A stretch of DNA of 5,858 bases from Acidobacteriota bacterium (lineage in GTDB: Bacteria > Acidobacteriota > Vicinamibacteria > Vicinamibacterales > 2-12-FULL-66-21), in assembly GCA_013817065.1 (NCBI GenBank), contig JACDDJ010000325.1, positions 1 to 5,858 on the forward strand, written 5' to 3'. A model generated the notes under the pieces. It saw only the letters and a program-made list of their open reading frames with translations, had not been told where the DNA came from and searched no databases. Position numbers and translations under genes: made by a program. This document shows positions 1-5,100 of the stretch, piece by piece (positions within the stretch are counted from its first letter, which is position 1; the number at the start of each line of letters is the position of its first letter).

Positions 1-198
1 CGCCTGATCCCCGGGAGGAAGAGGGGTGAACCCCATCATCGGTCGATCAGTTCGCTGAGCAATCGCCTCGTACATCGGCTGCAATCGCGGGTCATCAACC
101 GCCATCTTTTCGGGAAGCACAGCGATCGCAAAGTCACAGCCCCCATTGCAGGAAGCCAGCGCGAGAACTGACAGGAGCAAAAGGAGGCAAGCCGCCAT
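1..198 (-). CDS. Putative lipoprotein, N-terminal part (cut by left edge)
   Basis: This minus-strand reading frame runs from an ATG at 198 to 196 off the left edge; 66 residues are visible. It begins with a hydrophobic stretch rich in Leu (residues 5-14) followed by a lipobox, Leu14-Ala15-Ser16-Cys17, so the product is probably a signal peptidase II lipoprotein anchored through Cys17. The mature part starts CNGGCDFAIAVLPEKM and has a protein-like composition (DDPRLQPMYEAIAQRTDRP), unlike the Arg/Pro-rich competing frames. I do not recognise the family. Oddities: the n-region before the hydrophobic core (MAAC) has no Lys or Arg, and there is no strong ribosome binding site. The frame stays open upstream through the repeat region, so an earlier GTG start that adds an Arg is possible. 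Confidence is good that it is coding, low on function. Confidence 0.62.
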   Translation of the reverse strand, partial: MAACLLLLLSVLALASCNGGCDFAIAVLPEKMAVDDPRLQPMYEAIAQRTDRPMMGFTPLPPGDQA

Positions 199-240
199 CG
201 TCCCGGTGGAATCGCCTTGTGATGCGCCTGGCCAAGGCAG

Positions 241-325
241 CACACGAGTAACACGGACACAACACGGATTACACGGACACGGTTCCACGGATTCCACGGA
301 CCCACGTAGTTTCGCGGGGTCACGG
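241..325. repeat. Cluster of short CACGG/CCGTG repeats
   Basis: CACGG occurs at 252, 263, 272, 278, 286, 295 and 321, with near-misses CACGA and CACGT between. Spacing is 6 to 11 bases except for the last gap. On the minus strand it reads as runs of TCCGTGTAATCCGTGT and TCCGTGGAATCCGTGG. Similar degenerate 'atCCGTGtaatCCGTGg' clusters occur between genes in several bacterial genomes; I recall this but have not checked it here. It lies directly upstream of the minus-strand lipoprotein start, so it would fall in that gene's promoter or leader region. No function can be assigned. Confidence 0.7.
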
Positions 326-369
326 AGCCGTCGGACGCTCCCTGGCCGCGCTGGGCACCGATCCCTCAT

Positions 370-470
370 CGCAGGTTCCCCGGCACTCTCATCGTAAGCG
401 TCCCGCACCTTCAACGTAAGTGCCCCCGCACCCTCAACGTAAGCGCCCCCGCACCCTCAGCGTAAGCGCC
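370..470. repeat. 23-bp tandem repeat (minisatellite), about 4 copies
   Basis: Direct repeats start at CGTAAG at 393, 415, 438 and 461, giving units of 22, 23 and 23 bases plus a 10-base partial copy. A more diverged copy, 16 of 23 positions matching, lies at 370-392. Each unit starts CGTAAGCGCC and ends CGCACCCTCAA. The copies at 415 and 438 differ at two positions, and divergence increases leftwards. The rightmost units lie inside the 3' end of the minus-strand membrane-protein gene and supply its stop codon, so the array looks like repeated duplication of that gene's tail. There are no unique spacers, so it is not a CRISPR array. Confidence 0.85.
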
Positions 471-622
471 ATGACCGCGGTGGCGCCAACCAGAACAATA
501 GGCGCCGCAATGAGAACTAACGTCGAGACGACGGCGAGCTCTGGCAGCAGCGGGACGGCGACTCTTGGGCGCTCGGGCGCGTCTAAGAGGACATTGGGCC
601 GAATGTCGTTTTCAGGTTCCAT
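434..622 (-). CDS. Small single-pass membrane protein
   Basis: A 62-residue minus-strand product starting at the ATG at 622-620. Residues 1-27 are hydrophilic and acidic-to-mixed (MEPENDIRPNVLLDAPERPR). Residues about 28-54 form one hydrophobic helix (LAVVSTLVLIAAPIVLVGAT). The protein ends in a short basic tail, RVRGRLR, which would favour a cytoplasmic C-terminus. A purine-rich AGGAAAGG stands 8 bases before the ATG; a TTG six bases further upstream (628) is an alternative start sharing the same signal. The last codons and the TGA stop lie inside the 23-bp tandem repeat, so the tail is repeat-encoded. The family is not recognised. The good ribosome binding site and clean helix argue for a real gene. 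It is divergent from the zinc-ribbon gene at 756. Confidence 0.6.
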   Translation of the reverse strand: MEPENDIRPNVLLDAPERPRVAVPLLPELAVVSTLVLIAAPIVLVGATAVMALTLRVRGRLR

Positions 623-630
623 TGCCAAGG

Positions 631-638
631 CCTTTCCT
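631..638 (-). promoter_or_regulatory. Ribosome binding site of the small membrane protein
   Basis: The minus strand reads AGGAAAGG here, 8 bases before the ATG at 622 and 2 bases before an in-frame TTG at 628. From the AGGA core alone the TTG would be 6 bases away, so the site does not fully decide between the two starts. It is the clearest Shine-Dalgarno-like sequence in the upstream half of the window. Confidence 0.5.
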
Positions 639-755
639 GTCGTTGCGCCGCATCGGCATACGAATTGCCTGTGAAGTTATCGATCACGATCAGAAGGACG
701 CTAGCACCGGGCCCGCGGCTGCTCTGCTCATCCGCCGCCCGGCAGCCACCACATC

Positions 756-968
756 ATGAGTACCACGACCGAGAAGAGTTACACACAGCTACTGAACAAG
801 ATCTGCTGCCCGGATTGCCGAAAAACCCGTGTTCGTCGCAGGAACAGCACCTCCGAGGTGGTCTATCTGCTCTGCCCGGAATGCGGGCACACCTGGCCCA
901 TCGCTGAGCGTCGCCGGCCCCGCAGTAGTGGGGCGCCAGCCGATGGGTCCGAGAACGGGCCGATCTGA
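756..968 (+). CDS. Small zinc-ribbon protein
   Basis: A 70-residue protein with two CxxC pairs: C18-P-D-C21 and C40-P-E-C43, the second followed by GHTW. An 18-residue, Arg-rich linker separates them (RKTRVRRRNSTSEVVYLL). This is the layout of a zinc ribbon that binds one Zn2+ through four cysteines. The C-terminal tail from about residue 50 is low-complexity (ERRRPRSSGAPADGSENG) and probably disordered. Small zinc-ribbon proteins of this kind are common and mostly uncharacterised; nucleic-acid binding is possible but not shown. There is no clear ribosome binding site before the ATG. It is transcribed away from the membrane-protein gene, with 133 bases between their starts, and a 544-base gap separates it from the GH2 gene. 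Confidence 0.6.
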   Translation: MSTTTEKSYTQLLNKICCPDCRKTRVRRRNSTSEVVYLLCPECGHTWPIAERRRPRSSGAPADGSENGPI

Positions 969-1096
969 ATCGGCGAGCGGGCAAGAGTTCAGCTGATCGG
1001 CCAATCGTTGGCTGTTCGCCGCGACACTTCGATCGCCATCCATACCTGTTCCGTCATCTCCCTTCAGCCACTACGCCGGGCGCACCCCTCGCTTTG

Positions 1097-1126
1097 GCGA
1101 AGCGGTCGATATCCGGACCGCTGCGC
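1097..1126. repeat. Hairpin-forming inverted repeat
   Basis: AGCGGTC at 1101-1107 pairs perfectly with GACCGCT at 1116-1122 around an 8-base loop, GATATCCG. After one mismatch, three more pairs (1097-1099 with 1124-1126) extend the stem. No T-run follows on either strand, so it is not a classical intrinsic terminator. It may be a structural remnant or chance pairing in GC-rich DNA. Confidence 0.45.
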
Positions 1127-1147
1127 ATCGCCCCGCGCAATCATCAC

Positions 1148-1462
1148 GTGACTGAACTGACGTGCAGGAAATGTGACACCGAGTTGACTGCCTCCATCGA
1201 TCTGTTCCACACCGATACCGGACGGGGCGGGCTGACCTGCACGAAATGCCGTAACCAAGTGGGGCACTTCGCTCGTCGAGCATCCGGTCACGTGCATCGA
1301 TTGCCACGCGCCCGACCCCATGCAGCTGCGCGTCACCCGTCCCGGCTTTCTCGAAGGGATCAAGAAGTGACGCTGTCGCTGGACGAAATCCGCCACGGAC
1401 AGGCAGCGTTGCCGGGCAGCCGGGCTTCAGCTGGTGCGCGGACGATGCTGCAAGCGCATTAA
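1148..1462 (+). pseudogene. Zinc-ribbon-like ORF, probably decayed
   Basis: From a GTG at 1148 (an ATG at 1094 is also in frame) the frame reads TELTCRKCDTELTASIDLF and then GGLTCTKCRNQ. That gives two CxxC pairs (CRKC and CTKC) 21 residues apart, as in a zinc ribbon. After about 1270 the translation becomes Arg/His/Pro/Ala-rich (HRLPRARPHAAARHP), which is typical of a non-coding frame, while a different frame over the same bases looks coding. The simplest reading is a short zinc-ribbon gene whose 3' part has been lost or replaced. A genuine small gene ending here cannot be excluded. Function is unknown. Confidence 0.35.
1236..1370 (+). pseudogene. Relict of a NrfA-like cytochrome c nitrite reductase
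   Basis: In the frame ending at TGA 1368-1370 the bases from about 1260 read WGTSLVEHPVT and then CIDCHAPDPMQLRVTRPGF, ending LEGIKK. The CxxCH is a c-type haem attachment site. The combination of CxDCH, a 'DP..M' and LRVTRP matches what I recall of the haem-2 region of ammonia-forming pentahaem nitrite reductases (NrfA). Only about 36 residues remain. The frame is closed upstream by a stop at 1233, has no start with a ribosome binding site, and none of the other four haem sites is present nearby. It is therefore a fragment, not a working gene. The identification rests on memory of the family. Confidence 0.42.
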
Positions 1463-1512
1463 TCCTTACGCAGAGACCGGGGAATGTACCTTGCACCACC
1501 AATCAGCTCTGC

Positions 1513-3363
1513 ATGATGCGCATCCCGCAACTGGCTCCCGATCAACTCGACAGTAGCGGCCGCGGTTATCCGCGTCCTCAATTACGACGTGACGCCTGGT
1601 GGTCACTCAATGGCGAGTGGGATTTCGCCATCGACCCGTCGGGCCTCTGGCGAATGCCAGAGCATGTCGACTGGGCCGACACCATCGAGGTGCCGTTCTC
1701 ACCGGAGACCGCCGCCAGCGGTATCGAAAACACCGGCTTCTACCGCGCCTGCTGGTACCGCCGCCGGATCGAAACGCCAGTGCTGTTGCCCGGGCAGCGA
1801 CTTGTCCTGCACTTCGGCGCGGTCGACTACCAGGCCACCGTGTGGGTGAATGCGACCTGCCTCGGTGAGCACCTCGGTGGCTACACGCCATTCTCGTTCG
1901 ACATCACGCAACACGCGGTTGCCCTCGGAGAGTGCGAGATCGTCGTCCGTGCCGAGGACGATCCGCAAGACCTCGCCAAGCCGAGAGGAAAACAGGACTG
2001 GCGGCTGGAGCCGCATTCGATCTGGTATCCCCGAACGACCGGCATCTGGCAGACGGTCTGGATGGAGGTGGTACCCGCCACCGCGCTCAGTCGCGTCACG
2101 TTCACTCCGCACATGGCCCGCTGGGAGATCGGTGTCGGTGCGTGGGTGGATGGTGTTCCGCACGACCGGCTGCGGCTCTCGGTGACGCTCACGAGCCACG
2201 AGACGGTGCTCGCGGGAGACACTTATACCGTTATCGCCGGCGAGGTGCATCGTCGCGTCGCACTCTCCGACCCTGGCATCGACGACTCACGCAATGAACT
2301 GTTGTGGAGTCCGCCATCCCCGAACCTCATCGAAGTGCAGCTCGATCTCTGGGGTGAACGTGGTGAGCTGCTCGATCATGCGCTCTCCTACACCGCGTTG
2401 CGATCCACGGCTGTGCAGGGCGACCGCTTCGTCCTGAACAATCGCCCCTACGTGCTTCGCCTCGTGCTCGACCAGGGTTACTGGCCGGAGAGCGGCCTCA
2501 CTGCGCCCGACGATGCGGCGTTGCGCAAGGATGTGGAACTGGCGAAGGCGATGGGGTTCAACGGTGTTCGCAAACACCAGAAGATCGAGGACCCGAGGTA
2601 TCTCTACTGGGCCGACCGTCTCGGTCTCGTCGTCTGGGAGGAAATGCCCAGCGCCTATCGCTTCACTCCCAAATCCGTCGAGCGGTTGACGCGGGAGTGG
2701 ACGGACGTCATCGCACGCGACTACAGCCACCCGTGCGTCATCTCGTGGGTGCCGATCAACGAATCATGGGGCGTGCCGAACCTGACGGAGATTCCGAGTG
2801 AACGCCACTTCGTCCAGGCGGTCTATCACTTGACCCGCACGCTCGATGGGACCCGCCCGGTCATCGGCAATGATGGGTGGGAAAGTGTTGCGACCGACAT
2901 CATCGGCATCCATGATTACGACGATCAGCCCGACCGAATGGGGAAGCGGTATCACGCCGACCAGGTGCTGCCGCGTCTGTTCAAGCGCGAGCGTCCCGGC
3001 GGACGCTTGCTCGTCCTCGACGGCAGCGCGCAGACCCACGTAGATCAGCCCTTAATGCTGACCGAGTTCGGCGGGATCGCCTTCGCGCCCGATGAGAAGC
3101 GCACCTGGGGTTACTCGCGCTCGAGCACCGCGAAGGAGTTCGGCGAGCGCTACCGGGCGCTGCTCGATGTCGTCCGCGAGCTGCAGGTGTTCTCGGGTTT
3201 CTGCTATACCCAGTTCGCCGATACGTATCAGGAGGCGAACGGGCTGCTCTTCGCCGACCGGACGCCGAAGATCCCGATCGAGGACATCAGGGCCGCAACG
3301 GCCGGACGGCTGGCAATGCGGGAATACGGGCTCGAGCAGCTGCTGCCGGCGGAAGACGTATAA
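1513..3363 (+). CDS. Glycoside hydrolase family 2 enzyme (beta-galactosidase / beta-glucuronidase type)
   Basis: A 616-residue retaining glycosidase. The N-terminal sugar-binding jelly roll spans about residues 18-190, with conserved landmarks YPRPQLRRDAWWSLNGEWDF, WYRR and HFGAVDYQATVWVN, and GYTPFSFDIT. An immunoglobulin-like domain follows (about 190-300), then the TIM barrel (about 305-600). The proton donor is Glu417 in WVPINES and the nucleophile Glu518 in LTEFGG. The late motif CYTQFADTYQEANGLL is typical of the family. There is no signal peptide, so it acts in the cytoplasm, presumably on imported oligosaccharides. The start has two tandem ATGs (1513, 1516) and no clear ribosome binding site; family similarity begins around residue 17, so the start is reasonable. 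The gal genes 15 bases downstream make galactose a likely product, but substrate cannot be read from sequence: beta-glucuronidase, beta-mannosidase or arabinosidase activity remains possible. Confidence 0.9.
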   Translation: MMRIPQLAPDQLDSSGRGYPRPQLRRDAWWSLNGEWDFAIDPSGLWRMPEHVDWADTIEVPFSPETAASGIENTGFYRACWYRRRIETPVLLPGQRLVLHFGAVDYQATVWVNATCLGEHLGGYTPFSFDITQHAVALGECEIVVRAEDDPQDLAKPRGKQDWRLEPHSIWYPRTTGIWQTVWMEVVPATALSRVTFTPHMARWEIGVGAWVDGVPHDRLRLSVTLTSHETVLAGDTYTVIAGEVHRRVALSDPGIDDSRNELLWSPPSPNLIEVQLDLWGERGELLDHALSYTALRSTAVQGDRFVLNNRPYVLRLVLDQGYWPESGLTAPDDAALRKDVELAKAMGFNGVRKHQKIEDPRYLYWADRLGLVVWEEMPSAYRFTPKSVERLTREWTDVIARDYSHPCVISWVPINESWGVPNLTEIPSERHFVQAVYHLTRTLDGTRPVIGNDGWESVATDIIGIHDYDDQPDRMGKRYHADQVLPRLFKRERPGGRLLVLDGSAQTHVDQPLMLTEFGGIAFAPDEKRTWGYSRSSTAKEFGERYRALLDVVRELQVFSGFCYTQFADTYQEANGLLFADRTPKIPIEDIRAATAGRLAMREYGLEQLLPAEDV

Positions 3364-3378
3364 CGAGCCCTTCGACGC

Positions 3379-3996
3379 ATGCACAAGCGACGGGTTACGA
3401 AGCCCGACGGACGCGCGCTCCTGCTGTACGGACGCCAGCCACTGGACGAGAGTATGTCGGCTCCGAGTCCGGAAGGCCCCGGCGTCGCGCCGAACGCGCA
3501 CCTGCGCTGGCATCCGCTGCGCGGCGAGTGGGTCGCCTACGCGGGCCATCGTCAACATCGCACGTTCTTGCCACCGCCTGAATACAACCCGCTGGCGCCG
3601 ACCACGGATCCGTCGAATCCGACCGAGGTGCCGCCAGGCAACTGGGACGTGGCAGTTTTCGAGAACCTGTTCCCGGCCCTGACACTGGCGGCGCACGATC
3701 CGCCCGCGCTGGCGGTGGCGACCGAAGCGCGCGCGCTCAAGACCGTCCTGATGAAGTTCGACGGACTGTGGCAACGTCCCTTCCCTTACATCCTGGCGTT
3801 TCACCAGGCGCCGACCGATGGCGTTGAGCATCCGGAAGCGCACTTGCACGCCGAGTTCTACCCGGCCTTCCGAATGCCCAATCGCCTGAAGTATCTGGCG
3901 GGCAGCGAGATTGGCGCCGGTGTGTTCACCGCCGACACCGTCCCCGAGCAGAAGGCCGAGGAGTTGCGCGCGGTCGCGGTAAACATCGATGCCTGA
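3379..3996 (+). CDS. galT: Galactose-1-phosphate uridylyltransferase with large internal deletion
   Basis: GalT transfers UMP from UDP-glucose to galactose-1-phosphate in the Leloir pathway; the family is about 340-350 residues, this product only 205. Residues 1-115 match the N-terminal region (KPDGRALLLYGRQPL, HLRWHPLRGEWVAYAGHR, EYNPLAPT, VAVFENLFPAL). Residues about 118-205 match the C-terminal region (ALKTVLMKFDGLW, LAFHQAP, HPEAHLHAEFYP, NRLKYLAGSE). About 140-150 residues between them are absent, including the catalytic His-Pro-His segment (HPHGQ) that forms the uridylyl-enzyme intermediate. The distal histidines (His142, His155, His157), equivalent to E. coli His281, His296 and His298, remain. 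The join lies in TEARAL, at an alternating GC run at 3727-3736. The frame is intact, but activity is not expected. It starts 15 bases after the GH2 stop and its stop overlaps galK by 8 bases. An assembly collapse could also explain it. Confidence 0.85.
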   Translation: MHKRRVTKPDGRALLLYGRQPLDESMSAPSPEGPGVAPNAHLRWHPLRGEWVAYAGHRQHRTFLPPPEYNPLAPTTDPSNPTEVPPGNWDVAVFENLFPALTLAAHDPPALAVATEARALKTVLMKFDGLWQRPFPYILAFHQAPTDGVEHPEAHLHAEFYPAFRMPNRLKYLAGSEIGAGVFTADTVPEQKAEELRAVAVNIDA

Positions 3997-5056
3997 AGTC
4001 CGCGCGGAGGCGCCAGGCCGTGTGAACCTGATCGGGGAGCACACCGACTATCACGAAGGCTTCGTGCTGCCATGCGCGGTCCCGCAGCGCTGCGTCGCGA
4101 CACTGCGACCCCGTGACGACCGCCGCGTCCGCGCGCAAAGCGAGCAGATCGGCGACGAAGTGTTCGAGTACGAGCTCGGCGGTGAACAGCGTCGTGATGC
4201 GTGGGTTGACTACGTCCAGGGGCTGACCTGGGTGCTCGCGAAGCGCGGCATCCAGGTCGGGGGGTTCGATCTGCACCTCGACTCCGACGTCCCGCTCGGA
4301 AGCGGGCTGTCCTCGAGTGCGGCGCTCGAGGTGGCGACAATGAGGGCGTTGCGAGCGGCGTTCGACCTCGAGCTTACGGACGTGGAGCTGGCGCGGATCG
4401 CACAGCGTGCAGAGGTCGAGTTCGTTGGGGCGCCGGTCGGGATCATGGACCAGATGGCCGCGAGTCTGGCGGGCGAACGCGCGGCGTTGTTCCTCGATAC
4501 GCGCTCACTGGAGTTCGAGCAGGTGCCGCTGCCGGCCGATCTCGAGTTGGTCGTTATCAACTCGGGCGTTGCTCATCAGCACGCAGGTGGCGACTACGTC
4601 ACCCGGCGTCGAGAGTCCGAGGAGGCCGCACGCCTGCTCGGCGTCGACCGGCTGCGTGACGTCAGCCTCGACCGCCGCCTCGACGAAATCAATGCCCTGC
4701 CGTCTACCCACGCCAGGCGCGCCCGTCACGTGGTCACCGAGAACGCGCGCGTGCTCGAAGCCAGGACGTGCCTGCTCGCAGGCGATCTGAAGAGACTCGG
4801 GCAACTCTTTTTCGAGTCTCATGCGTCGATGCGCGACGACTACGAGATCACGGTGCCTGCCGTTGATCTGCTCGTGGACCTTTCGCGTCGTCAGCCGGGG
4901 GTATTCGGCGCCCGGATGACCGGCGGCGGATTCGGCGGCGCCGTGGTGCTCGCGGTGACCGCGGGCAGTGGCGCTGATATCGCCGCCAACATCAGTTCGA
5001 AGTATTCGAACCAGACAGGGAATGACGGCCAGGTGTTGCTCCCCCGTCTAACCTAG
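3989..5056 (+). CDS. galK: Galactokinase
   Basis: A 355-residue GHMP-family kinase that phosphorylates alpha-D-galactose at C1 with ATP, the first Leloir step, in the cytoplasm. All signatures are present: the galactokinase motif GRVNLIGEHTDY at residues 10-21 with Arg11, Glu17, His18 and Asp20; the ATP-binding PLGSGLSSSAALE at 102-114; GIMDQ with the catalytic-base Asp154; and the third GHMP motif GARMTGGGFGG at 307-317. Length is normal though at the shorter end, and the N-terminus begins only eight residues before the first motif. The ATG overlaps the galT stop (ATGCCTGA), with no independent ribosome binding site, so translation is probably coupled to galT. That gives a possible reason for keeping the shortened galT frame open. 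If GalT is truly inactive, this kinase would produce galactose-1-phosphate with no local exit. Confidence 0.95.
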   Translation: MPEVRAEAPGRVNLIGEHTDYHEGFVLPCAVPQRCVATLRPRDDRRVRAQSEQIGDEVFEYELGGEQRRDAWVDYVQGLTWVLAKRGIQVGGFDLHLDSDVPLGSGLSSSAALEVATMRALRAAFDLELTDVELARIAQRAEVEFVGAPVGIMDQMAASLAGERAALFLDTRSLEFEQVPLPADLELVVINSGVAHQHAGGDYVTRRRESEEAARLLGVDRLRDVSLDRRLDEINALPSTHARRARHVVTENARVLEARTCLLAGDLKRLGQLFFESHASMRDDYEITVPAVDLLVDLSRRQPGVFGARMTGGGFGGAVVLAVTAGSGADIAANISSKYSNQTGNDGQVLLPRLT

Positions 5057-5100
5057 TCGTCCGCAGCGCCGGGCACGATTCTTGGTCTAATCAGGGCACT

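Larger units (their letters stand above)
969..1512. other. Long stretch without an intact gene; gene remnants
   Basis: Between the zinc-ribbon gene and the GH2 gene no frame gives a convincing complete protein. The stretch holds an imperfect hairpin (1097-1126), a CxxC-containing zinc-ribbon-like segment in one frame (about 1148-1270) and a NrfA-like haem-binding segment in another frame (about 1260-1370). After that comes about 140 bases of unclear content, in which one frame reads CCKRINPYAETGECTLHH. The operon's promoter should lie here or just upstream, but I could not pick a credible -35/-10 pair. Confidence 0.55.

Noticed and set aside
146..397. A plus-strand open frame of 83 codons
   Set aside because: It reads through the repeat clusters and is antisense to the better supported lipoprotein start; its Ser/Arg/Gly-rich translation shows no domain.
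370..470. The regularly spaced repeats as a CRISPR array
   Set aside because: The units abut directly with no unique spacers, and no cas-like gene is nearby; it is a tandem minisatellite.
623..755. Promoters in the divergent intergenic region
   Set aside because: No hexamer pair with acceptable spacing was convincing on either strand; the GATCACGATC-like stretch near 680-691 is too weak to call an operator.
1371..1512. A frame reading CCKRINPYAETGECTLHH as a possible metal-binding domain
   Set aside because: The Cys/His pattern is short, has no start or supporting context and runs into the GH2 gene in the wrong frame; it is noted only as part of the gene-free stretch.
969..1512. Integron attC or phage attachment sites explaining the small genes and fragments
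   Set aside because: No paired GTTRRRY/RYYYAAC core sites, no integrase and no tRNA gene were seen.
3052..4044. A long open minus-strand frame (330 codons) across the end of the GH2 gene and galT
   Set aside because: It lies opposite clearly conserved plus-strand genes, has an Arg/Gln-rich shadow-like composition and no recognisable motif. Long antisense frames are expected in GC-rich coding DNA.
5057..5100. A terminator or separate promoter between galK and the glycosyltransferase gene
   Set aside because: The 44 bases contain no GC stem followed by T-run and no clear -35/-10 pair, so read-through from galK is the simpler view.
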